Positions 18,335-26,392 of a stretch of DNA of 64,000 bases are shown here, in pieces. Where the stretch lies: assembly GCA_963790075.1 (NCBI GenBank), contig CAWBNG010000004.1, forward strand, positions 496,001 to 560,000, given 5' to 3'. Both the position numbers and the translations under genes were made by a program. Every line of letters starts with the position of its first letter. The stretch's first letter is position 1. Under the pieces are notes generated by a model. The model was given only the letters and a program-made list of their open reading frames with translations, did not search any database and was not told the origin of the DNA. The DNA is from CAYOUV01 sp963790075 (GTDB lineage: Bacteria; Chloroflexota; Anaerolineae; Anaerolineales; Villigracilaceae).

Positions 18335-19417
18335 ATGAAACGCATAGGAGTGTTAACAGGTGGCGGCGATGCACCCGGATTGAATGCGGTCATCCGGGCC
18401 GTGGTCAAAACGGCGATCCGGACCTATGGCTGTGAAGTCTTTGGCATTAAAGATGGATATGACGGATTTCTGGCTCCGGATGGTATCCTTCCGCTGGGAA
18501 TGAATGAAGTGCGCGGGATTTTACCTCGCGGCGGAACGATCCTCGGGACGGCGAATCGCGGCAATCCGTTTGCGCGCAAGGTGATCCGTGATGGAAAGGA
18601 AGTAATCGAGGATGTTTCGGACGAGATCGTAGCCGGGATCGAGCGCCTCGATCTGGATGCCCTGGTCGTCATCGGTGGCGATGGGACGCTGCGTATTTCG
18701 CGCGAACTATTTGACAAAGGTGTCCCGGTGGTGGGTGTGCCCAAGACGATCGACAACGACATCGGCGGGACAGAGGTCACGTTTGGATTCGATACAGCGC
18801 TCAATACTGCCACCGAAGCCATCGACCGCCTGCATACCACTGCCGAATCGCATCACCGGGTCATGGTGTTGGAGTTGATGGGGCGGGATGCCGGTTTCAT
18901 CGCTTTGCATGCCGGCGTGGCCGGTGGGGCGGATGTGATCTTGATTCCCGAGATCCCCTTTAATTTCGAAGCGATTGCTGCCAAGATCGAGGATCGCGCG
19001 CAGCGCGGAACCCGCTTCAGCATCCTGGCCGTCTCAGAGGGAGCTACGCCTTTGGGTGGCAAGCAGGTTTTATCGCGCAGTGGGGATGCGGTGTACGTTC
19101 CGCGCCTGGGTGGGGTGGCCTACTCGATTGGAGATTACCTCGAAACGCTTGGCTACGAAACGCGTGTGACCGTGCTCGGCCATCTGCAGCGTGGCGGGAC
19201 GCCGACCGCCTTCGACCGTTGGCTGGCGACCCGCTATGGGGCTATGGCTGTCCACCTGGCAGCGGAGGGTGGATTTGGGCGGATGGTTGCCTTACATAAT
19301 GCCACCATCATTAACATCAGCCTGGATGAGTCGATCGCAATCACCAAGCGCGTGGATGTCAATGGCGATGGGATGCGCACCGCCCGTGACCTGGGTATTT
19401 CCTTCGGGGACGAGTGA
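18335..19417 (+). CDS. pfkA: 6-phosphofructokinase
   Basis: A 360-residue glycolytic enzyme phosphorylating fructose 6-phosphate. Motifs: GVLTGGGDAPGLNA at the N-terminus, GGDGTLR at the phosphoryl-donor site, PKTIDNDIGG with the catalytic Asp, and MGRDAGFIALHAG. The donor site combines Gly after GGD (as in ATP enzymes) with Lys before TIDND (as in PPi enzymes). That mixed pattern is known in group III PFKs and leaves the donor uncertain, ATP being more likely. RVTVLGHLQRGG closes the substrate site. It appears to be a single-gene unit. Confidence 0.93.
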   Translation: MKRIGVLTGGGDAPGLNAVIRAVVKTAIRTYGCEVFGIKDGYDGFLAPDGILPLGMNEVRGILPRGGTILGTANRGNPFARKVIRDGKEVIEDVSDEIVAGIERLDLDALVVIGGDGTLRISRELFDKGVPVVGVPKTIDNDIGGTEVTFGFDTALNTATEAIDRLHTTAESHHRVMVLELMGRDAGFIALHAGVAGGADVILIPEIPFNFEAIAAKIEDRAQRGTRFSILAVSEGATPLGGKQVLSRSGDAVYVPRLGGVAYSIGDYLETLGYETRVTVLGHLQRGGTPTAFDRWLATRYGAMAVHLAAEGGFGRMVALHNATIINISLDESIAITKRVDVNGDGMRTARDLGISFGDE

Positions 19418-19431
19418 TTTAAAACCAGAAT

Positions 19432-19454
19432 GCCGCCCAAAAAGGACGGCATCC
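19432..19454 (-). terminator. Hairpin between the 18-residue ORF and pfkA
   Basis: ATGCCG and CGGCAT with a few further pairs flank an A-rich (plus) or T-rich (minus) loop. There is no strong T run on either side, only TTCTGGTTTT on the minus strand, so termination is likely weak; it could serve either convergent transcript. Confidence 0.4.
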
Positions 19455-19473
19455 ATGGCGCGCTGTGGCTTCC

Positions 19474-19530
19474 TTATCGGAGACCGAGGAGGGATGCCAC
19501 AGCGCTGTGTTGGTTACTCTTACTATCCAT
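19474..19530 (-). CDS. Candidate 18-residue leader-type peptide
   Basis: A very short ORF, MDSKSNQHSAVASLLGLR, with a strong ribosome site (GAGGAGG, 10 bases upstream). It is preceded by a good promoter at 19600-19628 on the same strand and followed by a hairpin at 19432-19454. The ORF itself overlaps an inverted repeat (GCGCTGTGGC / GCCACAGCGC). No minus-strand gene follows, because pfkA converges on it. Could be a regulatory RNA with a coding segment, or chance. Confidence 0.35.
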   Translation of the reverse strand: MDSKSNQHSAVASLLGLR

Positions 19531-19599
19531 TGTAGACACCACCTCCTCATCGTTAGGATGGCGAATTAATGTAGCAGGCTCGGCCTGCATTGTGGGGGT

Positions 19600-19628
19600 A
19601 GTATGACATATTCTGAATTGGATGTCAA
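19600..19628 (-). promoter_or_regulatory. Minus-strand promoter of the 18-residue ORF
   Basis: Read on the minus strand: TTGACA (19623-19628), 17-base spacer, CATACT (19600-19605). It directs transcription toward the 3' end of pfkA. Confidence 0.5.
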
Positions 19629-19697
19629 TAGTAGACTTTGAAAGTCTCAGAAATTACTTAATAATGGCAAGATCCGCCAAATAGAATATTCCACCTG

Positions 19698-21791
19698 TCA
19701 GCACTTAATCCGCACATCCACTGCCACAGCCCCCTGCCTCAGTACGCTCAGAGGGTTGATCTCGATTTCGGTGATGGCAGGTTGATCGTATGCCAAAGCC
19801 GCAAGCCGCACCAACACATCCACGGCTGCAGCTTTGTCGGCTGGTGGGATATTGCGGAATCCGTCCAGCTTTTTCCCGGCCCAGGTGCGGCCGATCAGCG
19901 ACTCGGCCTCGACCGGGGTCAGTGGGGCCAGGGCGAAGGCCACATCCTTGAGTCCTTCCACTTCCACGCCCCCGGAGCCGAACATGACCAGTGCTCCGAA
20001 CTGCGGATCACGTACCACCCCCAGGATGACCTCCTGCCCCGGCGGGACCTGGCGCTGCAAGTGAACTCCTTCGATGTGAGCCTCAGGCCGGGCTGTGCGG
20101 GCGCGTTCGCTGACCGTGCGGAAGGCCCCGGCTGCGGATTCGGGTGAGTTCACGCCCAGCACGACCCCGCCCACGTCTGATTTATGCGGGATGTCCGGGC
20201 TGGCAACTTTTACGACCAGTGGGTAACCCAGTTCTCCGGCCAGGACGGCGGCCTCGTCCGGGCTGTGGGCCAGTTTGACGGGTGCGGTCGGGATGCCGTA
20301 TGCATTCATTAACTGGCTGACCGCCTCAGCTTCCAGCCATGCGCCGCGTGGGGCCTTCCCCAGAATGGCGGCAGCAACTCCTGCGTCGACCTGGATCGCG
20401 GGCTGAGACTCCGCTTTCGGCTTTGCCAGAAATTCGGCCCGTTCTGCCAGGCGCGCCAGCGTAGCCGCCGCGCGTTCGGGGAATGGGAAAGTCGGAATGT
20501 GGGAACGCTCGAAGTGCCGCGCGGCGCTCTGGACCAGATGTGCGCCCATCAGCGCCACCAGCACCGGTTTGTCCGCGGCGCGGATGAGCGGGATGAGGGC
20601 ATCGGCCACCTCTTCAGCGGGGTAAATGGGTGGCGGCGGCAGGACCAGCAGCACACCGTCCACCTGGGGGTCGTCCAGCAGCAGGCGCAGGCAGTTGGCG
20701 TAATCGGCGGAGGAGGCCGAAGCCAGCATATCGACCGGATTGTGTAGACTGGCAGCGGGCGGTAGCAGTTCCTGCAGGGCGCTGATCGTGGTGGTGCCAA
20801 GCGTGGCCAGTGACAGGCCGTGGTCCTCGAGCGAGTCGGCGGCGATCACGCCGGGTCCACCGGCATTGGTCAGCACGGCCATGCGCCGTCCGCGGGGCAG
20901 GCGGCAGGCAGCCAGAGCCTGGGCCCAGTCAAAAGCCTCTTCGACGGTCAGGGCGCGCAGTACGCCGGCTTTCTCGAAAGCGGCGTCGAAGGCGGCTTCA
21001 GCACCGGCCAGGGCCCCCGTGTGGGAAGCGGCGGCTTTTTGTCCGCTCTCGAAGCGTCCGACCTTGAGCGCCACGATCGGTTTCCGGGGAGTCACCCGGG
21101 CGGCTTCCTGCAGGAAGCGCCGTCCGTCTTTAAGCCCTTCGAGGTACAGCACGATCGAGCGGGTGTGCGGGTCGCTGGCAATATGCGCCAGCAGGTCGGT
21201 CTCGGTCACATCAGCCTGATTGCCAAGCGAGATCAGGCGCGAGAAGCCAAATCCCTGCCAGCGCGACCAGTCGATGATGGCGGCGCAGAAGGCCCCGGAG
21301 TGTGACAGGAAAGCAATGTCCCCGCTGGGAGGCGGGGGCGGGGCCAGGAAGGTGGTGTCGAGCGGCAGGTGCGTGTCGAGCAGGCCGATGCAGTTGGGAC
21401 CGATCAGGCGTATGTCGAACGCATGGCAGACCCCCAGCAATTTTTCCTCCAGTGCGGCGCCCTGCGGCCCGGTCTCGCGGAAACCACTGGAGGTCAGGAT
21501 GGCGGCGCGGATGCCGCGCTGCCCGACCTCGCGCAAAGTTTGGGGCGCAACGGCGGCCGGGACGATCACGACTGCCAGATCGACCGGGTCAGGCACTTCA
21601 GCGACACTGCGGTAGATGGGTATACCGAACAGGGTCCCGTCTTTGGGATTGACCAGGTGAATGGCGCCCTCGTAGCCGCCCTTGAGCAGATTTCGCGCCA
21701 CGCCGTAGCCGAGTTTCTCGGGGCTGGTGGAGGCGCCGATGACGACGATGCCCTGCGGATCGAAAAATGGGGTCAGCGAAGAGTCCATCAT
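19698..21791 (-). CDS. Acetate--CoA ligase (ADP-forming), alpha and beta parts fused
   Basis: A 697-residue NDP-forming acyl-CoA synthetase, converting acyl-CoA + ADP + Pi to acid + CoA + ATP. The N-terminal CoA-binding Rossmann domain starts VVIGASTSPEKLGYGV; the succinyl-CoA-ligase-like middle contains the phosphohistidine segment AAASHTGALAGAEAAF; the C-terminal ATP-grasp domain has YPLVVKVASPDIPHKSDVGG and ends EIEINPLSVL. Full length for the family. This enzyme is typical of fermentative bacteria and archaea that gain ATP from acetyl-CoA. The start ATG follows a second ATG; the frameshifted nitroreductase gene lies 8 bases upstream. Confidence 0.92.
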   Translation of the reverse strand: MMDSSLTPFFDPQGIVVIGASTSPEKLGYGVARNLLKGGYEGAIHLVNPKDGTLFGIPIYRSVAEVPDPVDLAVVIVPAAVAPQTLREVGQRGIRAAILTSSGFRETGPQGAALEEKLLGVCHAFDIRLIGPNCIGLLDTHLPLDTTFLAPPPPPSGDIAFLSHSGAFCAAIIDWSRWQGFGFSRLISLGNQADVTETDLLAHIASDPHTRSIVLYLEGLKDGRRFLQEAARVTPRKPIVALKVGRFESGQKAAASHTGALAGAEAAFDAAFEKAGVLRALTVEEAFDWAQALAACRLPRGRRMAVLTNAGGPGVIAADSLEDHGLSLATLGTTTISALQELLPPAASLHNPVDMLASASSADYANCLRLLLDDPQVDGVLLVLPPPPIYPAEEVADALIPLIRAADKPVLVALMGAHLVQSAARHFERSHIPTFPFPERAAATLARLAERAEFLAKPKAESQPAIQVDAGVAAAILGKAPRGAWLEAEAVSQLMNAYGIPTAPVKLAHSPDEAAVLAGELGYPLVVKVASPDIPHKSDVGGVVLGVNSPESAAGAFRTVSERARTARPEAHIEGVHLQRQVPPGQEVILGVVRDPQFGALVMFGSGGVEVEGLKDVAFALAPLTPVEAESLIGRTWAGKKLDGFRNIPPADKAAAVDVLVRLAALAYDQPAITEIEINPLSVLRQGAVAVDVRIKC

Positions 21792-21818
21792 TAGGAGATT
21801 ATACGGCTTTCCTGGTTT

Positions 21819-22344
21819 CTACCAGCGGTCCCAATGCACCATTTCGTCGAACGCGTTGCGTCCGCCCGGCTTTGGTGGAGCGGTTAGGACCTGCGCTTCC
21901 TGCGGATAGCCAAACGAGATGGCAATGCGCAGGTGCCATTCGGGCGGGAAACCAGAGAATCTCACGGGCTTTTTGGGGTTCGTAAATCGAGGCCAGGCAG
22001 GAGCCAACACCCAGTTCCCAGGCGGCCAATTGCATGTAGGCAGCCGCCTGCCCGGCGTCGAACAGCACCTGGAATTTCTGGCTCGGGTCGGGGGTCAGGA
22101 TGGCCACGCCCAGCGCCGCCCCCGCCAGGTGACCGGCCCAGGTCCCACATTCGGACAGGGCTTTGAGGGTAGCTTTGTCCCGGATGGCGATGAACTGCCA
22201 GGGCTGGGTGTTCTTCGAAGATTGCGAACGCCGGCCGGCATTCAGGATGGCGTGTACGCTCTGTTCGGACAGCGCTTCATCCTGGAATTTGCGGACCGCA
22301 CGCTTGGTGCGGATGGCTTCGGAAACATTCATCATGACCTCCAT
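21819..22344 (-). pseudogene. Nitroreductase family protein, apparent frameshift
   Basis: The frame begins MMNVSEAIRTKRAVRKFQDE and runs through QSSKNTQPWQFIAI, the FMN-binding pattern of nitroreductases, to EILWFP. After that the expected C-terminus (PPEWHLRIAISFGYP, then APPKPGGR and VHWDRW) is in another frame. The shift lies in GGGCGGG near 21942-21948 and is explained by one extra base; total length 526 = 3n+1. As written, the first frame continues to 21799 with a nonsense tail. It may be a recent mutation or an assembly error; otherwise length and motifs are normal for an FMN-dependent NAD(P)H oxidoreductase of ~175 residues. Confidence 0.8.
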
Positions 22345-22450
22345 CTCAATAAAGGCTGGCTGACGAGGTCATTGTACCGCAGCTTATATGGATGGAATCA
22401 ATACATCGTATACCCCTTGAATTTGGTACATCTATTTAACGGTTTGCGAT

Positions 22451-22506
22451 ATCATCCTGTAAGGATATCATCCTGTAAGGATATCATCCTGTAAGGATAT
22501 CATTCC
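22451..22506. repeat. 16-bp tandem repeat, about 3.5 copies
   Basis: ATCATCCTGTAAGGAT is repeated exactly at 22451, 22467 and 22483, with a partial fourth copy. Each unit contains GGATATCATCC-like dyad symmetry across the junction. It lies just downstream of the higA remnant. Confidence 0.9.
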
Positions 22507-22558
22507 GTCGGTCCGCAAGCGCGATGTTCGGTCGTTCTTGGTTTGCCGATTCTCTTTT

Positions 22559-22862
22559 TTACTTCGCCAATGAAAAGACTTGAACTTCCTTTTTGAGTCG
22601 GTCTTGCAAGCGGTTCTTTTCAACTTCGAGGTCATAGCGGGTTTGGAGATTGACCCAAAATCGCTCGGATAACCCGAAAAAGCGTGATAAGCGTAGTGCC
22701 GTATCGGGAGTGACAGCCCGCACCCCATGAACAATTTCATTGATCCGGCGCGATGGAACGCTGATATCCTTTGCCAACTTATACTGGCTTATACCCATCG
22801 GTTTGAGAAACTCCTCAAGCAGGATCTCTCCTGGATGAATGGGAGGAAGTTTTTTTGGCCAT
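22559..22862 (-). pseudogene. higA: HigA-type antitoxin with frameshift in a 7-A run
   Basis: The helix-turn-helix antitoxin reads LPPIHPGEILLEEFLKPMG and SQYKLAKDISVPSRRINEI, then FGLSERFWVNLQTRYDLE, a textbook HigA/XRE antitoxin of ~100 residues. The expected start ATGGCC (22857-22862) is joined to this frame through seven A residues; six would restore MAKKLPPIHPGE. With seven, translation from that ATG stops early. An internal ATG at 22798 would give a 79-residue protein lacking the first part. A higB remnant lies directly upstream. Confidence 0.75.
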
Positions 22863-23079
22863 ATCTTGCTCCTTGGTAAATATCTACTGGGTAGTGATAA
22901 TCTACAATTTCAACCTCATACGCGTTTCCTTGCCGCCAGGTAAAGCAGATACGCCACTGATCGTTGATGCGGATGCTATGCTGACCTTCACGATTACCTG
23001 ATAATTTCTCTAGACGATTCCCTGGTGGAACACGTAAATCCTGTAAAACATCTGCGGCGTCCAGGATCTCCAACTTCAT
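22789..23079 (-). pseudogene. higB: HigB/RelE-type toxin remnant, N-terminus missing
   Basis: The sequence KLEILDAADVLQDLR, VPPGNRLEKLSGNREGQHS and IRINDQWRICFTW is a typical HigB host-inhibition toxin core, an mRNA endonuclease acting at the ribosome. A usual HigB is ~92 residues and has about 35 residues before this core, ending near VDYH. Here the N-terminal part is replaced by attC-like DNA, and the C-terminus runs on into the antitoxin region. Active toxin is therefore unlikely. Confidence 0.7.
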
Positions 23080-23094
23080 GCGGATACCATCCCG

Positions 23095-23193
23095 CCAGCA
23101 CCCGTAAAGGTGTCAGGGGACAAGACGGGGTGCACTGCGAAGCAGTAATGGGGTGCAAGGTGCTGGACGAATGTCCAGTATGCTTTGTTAGGC
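23095..23193 (-). repeat. attC-like site at a cassette boundary
   Basis: Read on the minus strand it starts GCCTAACAAAGC, overlapping the stop codon of the 23.2-kb gene, and contains short inverted repeats (CTGGACATTCGTCCAG). On plus it ends GTTAGGC (23187-23193). It abuts the truncated end of higB. No second R core was found. Confidence 0.45.
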
Positions 23194-23950
23194 GGCATCT
23201 TTTTTGAGAGGTAGATTATCTTTTGAAGCACTGAAGACATTGTTACTCAAATTCCAGCGATAAACTGCCGTATTGTCGCTACCACATTTTGGACACGGTC
23301 TCATCCAACCTTCTCTGTCAATAATTTTAATGCCACTATTTAGAATCGTTTGTCTTAATTGATTTCTTGTTTCACCTATATCATCGAACTCAATTGTAAA
23401 CACGGAATCTACAAGTGCTTTTAATTCTTGCTCTGTTTCAGCGCGACACATGTATTGAGGTAGCAATACTTTCGCAAGATAATTTTCAATATCATAAGAT
23501 TTCGTTTCCCCATGACCACATTTTAAGCAACGCCAACCGTGCAATTGAGATGTGGTTATGGATAATTGATTCGTGGCATTATCCATTCCCTTTTTGCTGA
23601 GATTGTTTTTGAAAGCGCTAAATATTGGAAAATAACGATTGCTATTTACATCCTTGATGACTTCATCTTTTTCTGGTTCATGTGCAAGCCGAAAACAAAG
23701 ACCTTTTAGTATTTCAAATAAATTATTGACCCAGGGTTCTTGTTCTTTCGTGACGTTATGTCTGTTTTGCACGCAGATCCAAACATCGTTAAAAAGACCC
23801 CATGCCGCCATACGCTGACAAATGATGTGATACATCTTTTTTTGATTTCCATAAATCAATATCTTGACGAAGCCAATTTCGCCAATGATTTTCTCCCGCT
23901 TTATCAAGGAAATATTCCAGAGCAGTAAGCGCTTGAATATATTTGGTCAT
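23188..23950 (-). pseudogene. Hypothetical cassette protein (possible DUF6966-like), frameshifted
   Basis: The N-terminal frame (MTKYIQALTALEYFLDKAG through HHLSAYGGMGSF) continues into NDVWICVQNRHN in a second frame after a run of five T residues on the coding strand (23791-23795); four would restore one protein of ~254 residues. The 'AYGGMGSFND' region is a recurrent motif of small uncharacterised proteins. The C-terminal half has two Cys pairs, CLKCG and CPKCG, suggesting zinc binding. AT-rich compared with the core genes; lies between attC-like sites. Confidence 0.6.
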
Positions 23951-23957
23951 TTGCTTT

Positions 23958-24413
23958 TTATGACAAGCCACCCAACGGTCCGCTCGATGCCGTGTTGGGC
24001 GGCTTTGACTCTTGTTGCTGAAATGTCAACTTCTCGAAATCCTTGCGCTTAAGAAGACGAAGGGCGAATCGCTGTAGCGGCGTGAAGGCAGCTCTGCCCG
24101 TTTCTGGGTCTATAGGTTCGATCTTATTGATCACAAACTCTTTACCATGCCGGACGATCGTGCAGCCTCCTGCTGCCAAAACGTTTTTGTGCCAATCGAC
24201 ATTGTGTCCGTAGGTGAGTTCAATTACGAAACCATCCTCAACAGGGGCTACAATGATTGGCGTCTCATATACTTTGCCGCTGTGTCTACCAATGTGTCTG
24301 ACAATCGCAATGGGTCCAGCCGATGTGCGTGCAAGCCGGCGGGTTAGGCGATTCAGGGTGTACTTGAGGGCGACGAGCCAGCCTCTATGGATGCGCTGCT
24401 TTATATTCATCAC
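23958..24413 (-). CDS. Deazaflavin-dependent nitroreductase-family protein
   Basis: A 151-residue split-barrel protein of the F420-dependent (Ddn-like) group: RHIGRHSGKVYETPI, GFVIELTYGHNVDWHKNVLAAGG and CTIVRHGKE follow the family pattern. The true domain ends about FEKLTFQQQ; the last 15 residues are read from attC-like DNA and are probably not conserved. The protein would bind F420 or FMN and reduce or bind small molecules. It sits in the minus-strand cassette cluster. Confidence 0.75.
   Translation of the reverse strand: MMNIKQRIHRGWLVALKYTLNRLTRRLARTSAGPIAIVRHIGRHSGKVYETPIIVAPVEDGFVIELTYGHNVDWHKNVLAAGGCTIVRHGKEFVINKIEPIDPETGRAAFTPLQRFALRLLKRKDFEKLTFQQQESKPPNTASSGPLGGLS
23967..24003 (-). 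repeat. attC-like core pair between two cassettes
   Basis: On the minus strand: GCCGCCCAAC, 17 bases, GTTGGGTGGC. The two heptamers fit the integron R'' (RYYYAAC) and R' (GTTRRRY) patterns, but the spacing is shorter than a normal attC (57 bp or more). Confidence 0.45.
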
Positions 24414-24490
24414 TTCTCTCCGATACTCAATCTCTCAATCTATGAGTAGAATGTAGCTAAAAATTGAAACAGTTTCGTTCATTAAATATG

Positions 24491-24716
24491 AGCCGCCCAA
24501 CGGTTTGCGTCCGCGACATCGTACCCGTAGGGTAAGTGCCCTGCCGAAGGTCCCCGAAGGGGTAAGGGTACCGGCGCTGGGGTGGTGGACGGCTTCGCCG
24601 TCCACCTGGAAAAGGCGAAGGTGTAGGGAGCTGCTCGAAAACGGCGCAGAATCTCCAGCGTCCGGCCGCCCGCTCCGAACCGCGTAGCGGTTACGGAGTG
24701 CACGCTTTGTTCCTAA
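24491..24716 (-). repeat. Long attC-like element
   Basis: Minus strand: GGAACAAAGCGTGCACTCCG, then GGACGCTGGAGATTCTGCGC, several inverted repeats (GTGGACGGCGAAGCCGTCCAC; TACCCTACGGGTA), ending in CAAACCGTTGGGCGGC. The GGACGCTGGRGATTCTGCG segment recurs in the element at 48.6 kb. This non-coding stretch separates the F420-type and DinB genes. Confidence 0.6.
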
Positions 24717-24739
24717 AATGAAGCAGGTGGGGCGTGGGA

Positions 24740-25276
24740 TTAAGAAAATGACTGCCCAGTTTTGACCACTCTGGCTTGAAACCGTTCTGGGTATGCAGAT
24801 TCATAGCCCCAGACATCAAGCTCTGGTAGATTGATGCCTTTGTTGTTGAGTGCCGTAGTGATGTCAGTCCGATGGGCGATGCCATGATAGACCACCGACA
24901 TGAAGATTAGGCGTGCTTGATAATCGAATGTCCGATTATCACCTTCTTCATGCACATTCTGGGTTGCTGGAACGTGCTGAAGGGTATCCAATAGGGTTTC
25001 GTGCAATGTTGTTTCGTATGCCATCATCTGAGACATACTTGGATTCTCTTCCCACTTGAAGTCTGGTTCTGGATATGTCCCATGAATTCGCTTCAAAAAA
25101 CTAATTTCTGCCTTTAGAACATGAGAAAAAGTATCACGAATCGATCCATACGAGCCGGGAATGCTGGTTGTAATGATTTCGACATCTAAGCCCATGCAGA
25201 TAGTCATGAGTTCTTGATTAGCCCAGTGATTGTATAGAAAGAGTTCTATCATTGTTGATTCAAGTTGATGCGACAT
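24740..25276 (-). CDS. DinB-family metal-binding protein
   Basis: A 178-residue four-helix-bundle protein. Three His residues in the typical DinB/YfiT positions are visible: NHWAN (~17), FSHVLKAE (~51) and YHGIAHRTD (~130-134), a likely divalent metal site. Family members are thiol-dependent S-transferases or of unknown function. An AT-rich cassette-type gene with its own attC-like site downstream. The start ATG has no strong ribosome site (AGACATTACTT region). Confidence 0.8.
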   Translation of the reverse strand: MSHQLESTMIELFLYNHWANQELMTICMGLDVEIITTSIPGSYGSIRDTFSHVLKAEISFLKRIHGTYPEPDFKWEENPSMSQMMAYETTLHETLLDTLQHVPATQNVHEEGDNRTFDYQARLIFMSVVYHGIAHRTDITTALNNKGINLPELDVWGYESAYPERFQARVVKTGQSFS

Positions 25277-25882
25277 AAGTAATGTCTCCGTAATTAAGTT
25301 CGACCGATATGACTAGCCACCCAACTAATGATTCGGTGGATGGTGTCTACATAACGAATTAAGGGTTGCATTCGTCCTTTTTTTGCATCAATTGCTGCAC
25401 CCGTCCACCTAATACGCAAATTAATGACCAGCATGGTACTCATCTAATTTTCTTTAGTTCCACGGGCATAAATAAAGCGGTTCATATCCCACCGTTTCTT
25501 CCCTAAAGCTTGAGGACCTGCTGCCGTAAAAGATTAATCTCAGATGAGAAAATTATAGCACCAAAGCCGGGCACGCCTCGTTCCAGGGTGTCCACCTCAT
25601 CCTGGGCGGGGCAACCCGGTGTAATGTGAATCAGGAAGTATTTATAAAAATATACATAGCTATTTCCGGTGATTAAGCATAGTATTTTGTTCGATTATGC
25701 TTTCTATTTTTAAAAATTAAGCTGGCAATCATTGAAAGCAGCTGGTGAAATCGAAATTCGAGACAGCGTGCACGGGGATCACGGAGACAACCTTAGAAAA
25801 TCTCTGTGCTCTTCGTGATCTCGGCGGTGGAAGAAGCATTCGCCCATCCTTTTCGAGGCGCTCTGCGGGTATAATTTGATGG
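25277..25882. other. 606-bp gap without a recognised gene
   Basis: It begins with another CCACCCAAC core (25313-25325). The rest holds no credible ORF. A hairpin-like block at 25770-25830 pairs GATCACGGAGA and TCTCTGTG / CGTGATCTC. The last bases probably contain the promoter of the following membrane protein gene, but no clear -35/-10 pair was found. Confidence 0.6.
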
Positions 25883-26392
25883 ATGAATGAGCATCCTCTC
25901 TTTTCCTTCCGTATGTTCCTGCCCGCCATGCTGTTCCTGGTCATCGTCGGTTGGGGTGGATTAGCCCTGCTGGTGATTTTCTCCGAACCGATGGTCTGGG
26001 CGCGCTGGGGCGGCTTTGTGCTGCTGACACTGGCGCTGGTTGGCACGACCTTGCCGTTGGTGTATTTCCTGAACCGGCGTTTCCCCGGTGAGAAACCGGC
26101 TACGCCGCGTATCATCCTGCGCCAGGCGATCTGGGCGGGTGTCTACGGCACCACTGTGGTCTGGATGTGGCACGTGCTGACCCTGCCGCTGGCACTGGGG
26201 ATGGCTGCGGGGTTCTTCATCATCGAATCATTGATCCGCATGGCCGAACGCAGCAGCTGGCGCCCGCCGGTCTCGTCCGAACCGGAGCAGGATACAGCGG
26301 TCGAACCTGGGCCTCGCCCGCGCTCCACCGATCCGGAAGCGGGTGATTCTACGCAATCGACACCCCCGGATTTTGAATCAAATAAATCCTGA
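25883..26392 (+). CDS. Hypothetical membrane protein upstream of selA
   Basis: A 169-residue protein with three to four hydrophobic segments (MFLPAMLFLVIVGWGGLALL, GGFVLLTLALVGTTLPLVYF, LPLALGMAAGFFIIES) and a polar Pro/Ser-rich C-terminal tail (SSEPEQDTAVEPGPRPRSTD). No family recognised. Its stop codon overlaps the selA start (TGATGG), so the two genes are translationally coupled. Confidence 0.7.
   Translation: MNEHPLFSFRMFLPAMLFLVIVGWGGLALLVIFSEPMVWARWGGFVLLTLALVGTTLPLVYFLNRRFPGEKPATPRIILRQAIWAGVYGTTVVWMWHVLTLPLALGMAAGFFIIESLIRMAERSSWRPPVSSEPEQDTAVEPGPRPRSTDPEAGDSTQSTPPDFESNKS

Noticed and set aside
24505..24687. ORFs inside the attC-like element at 24.5 kb
   Set aside because: Short, Arg-rich, formed by inverted repeats; no ribosome site.
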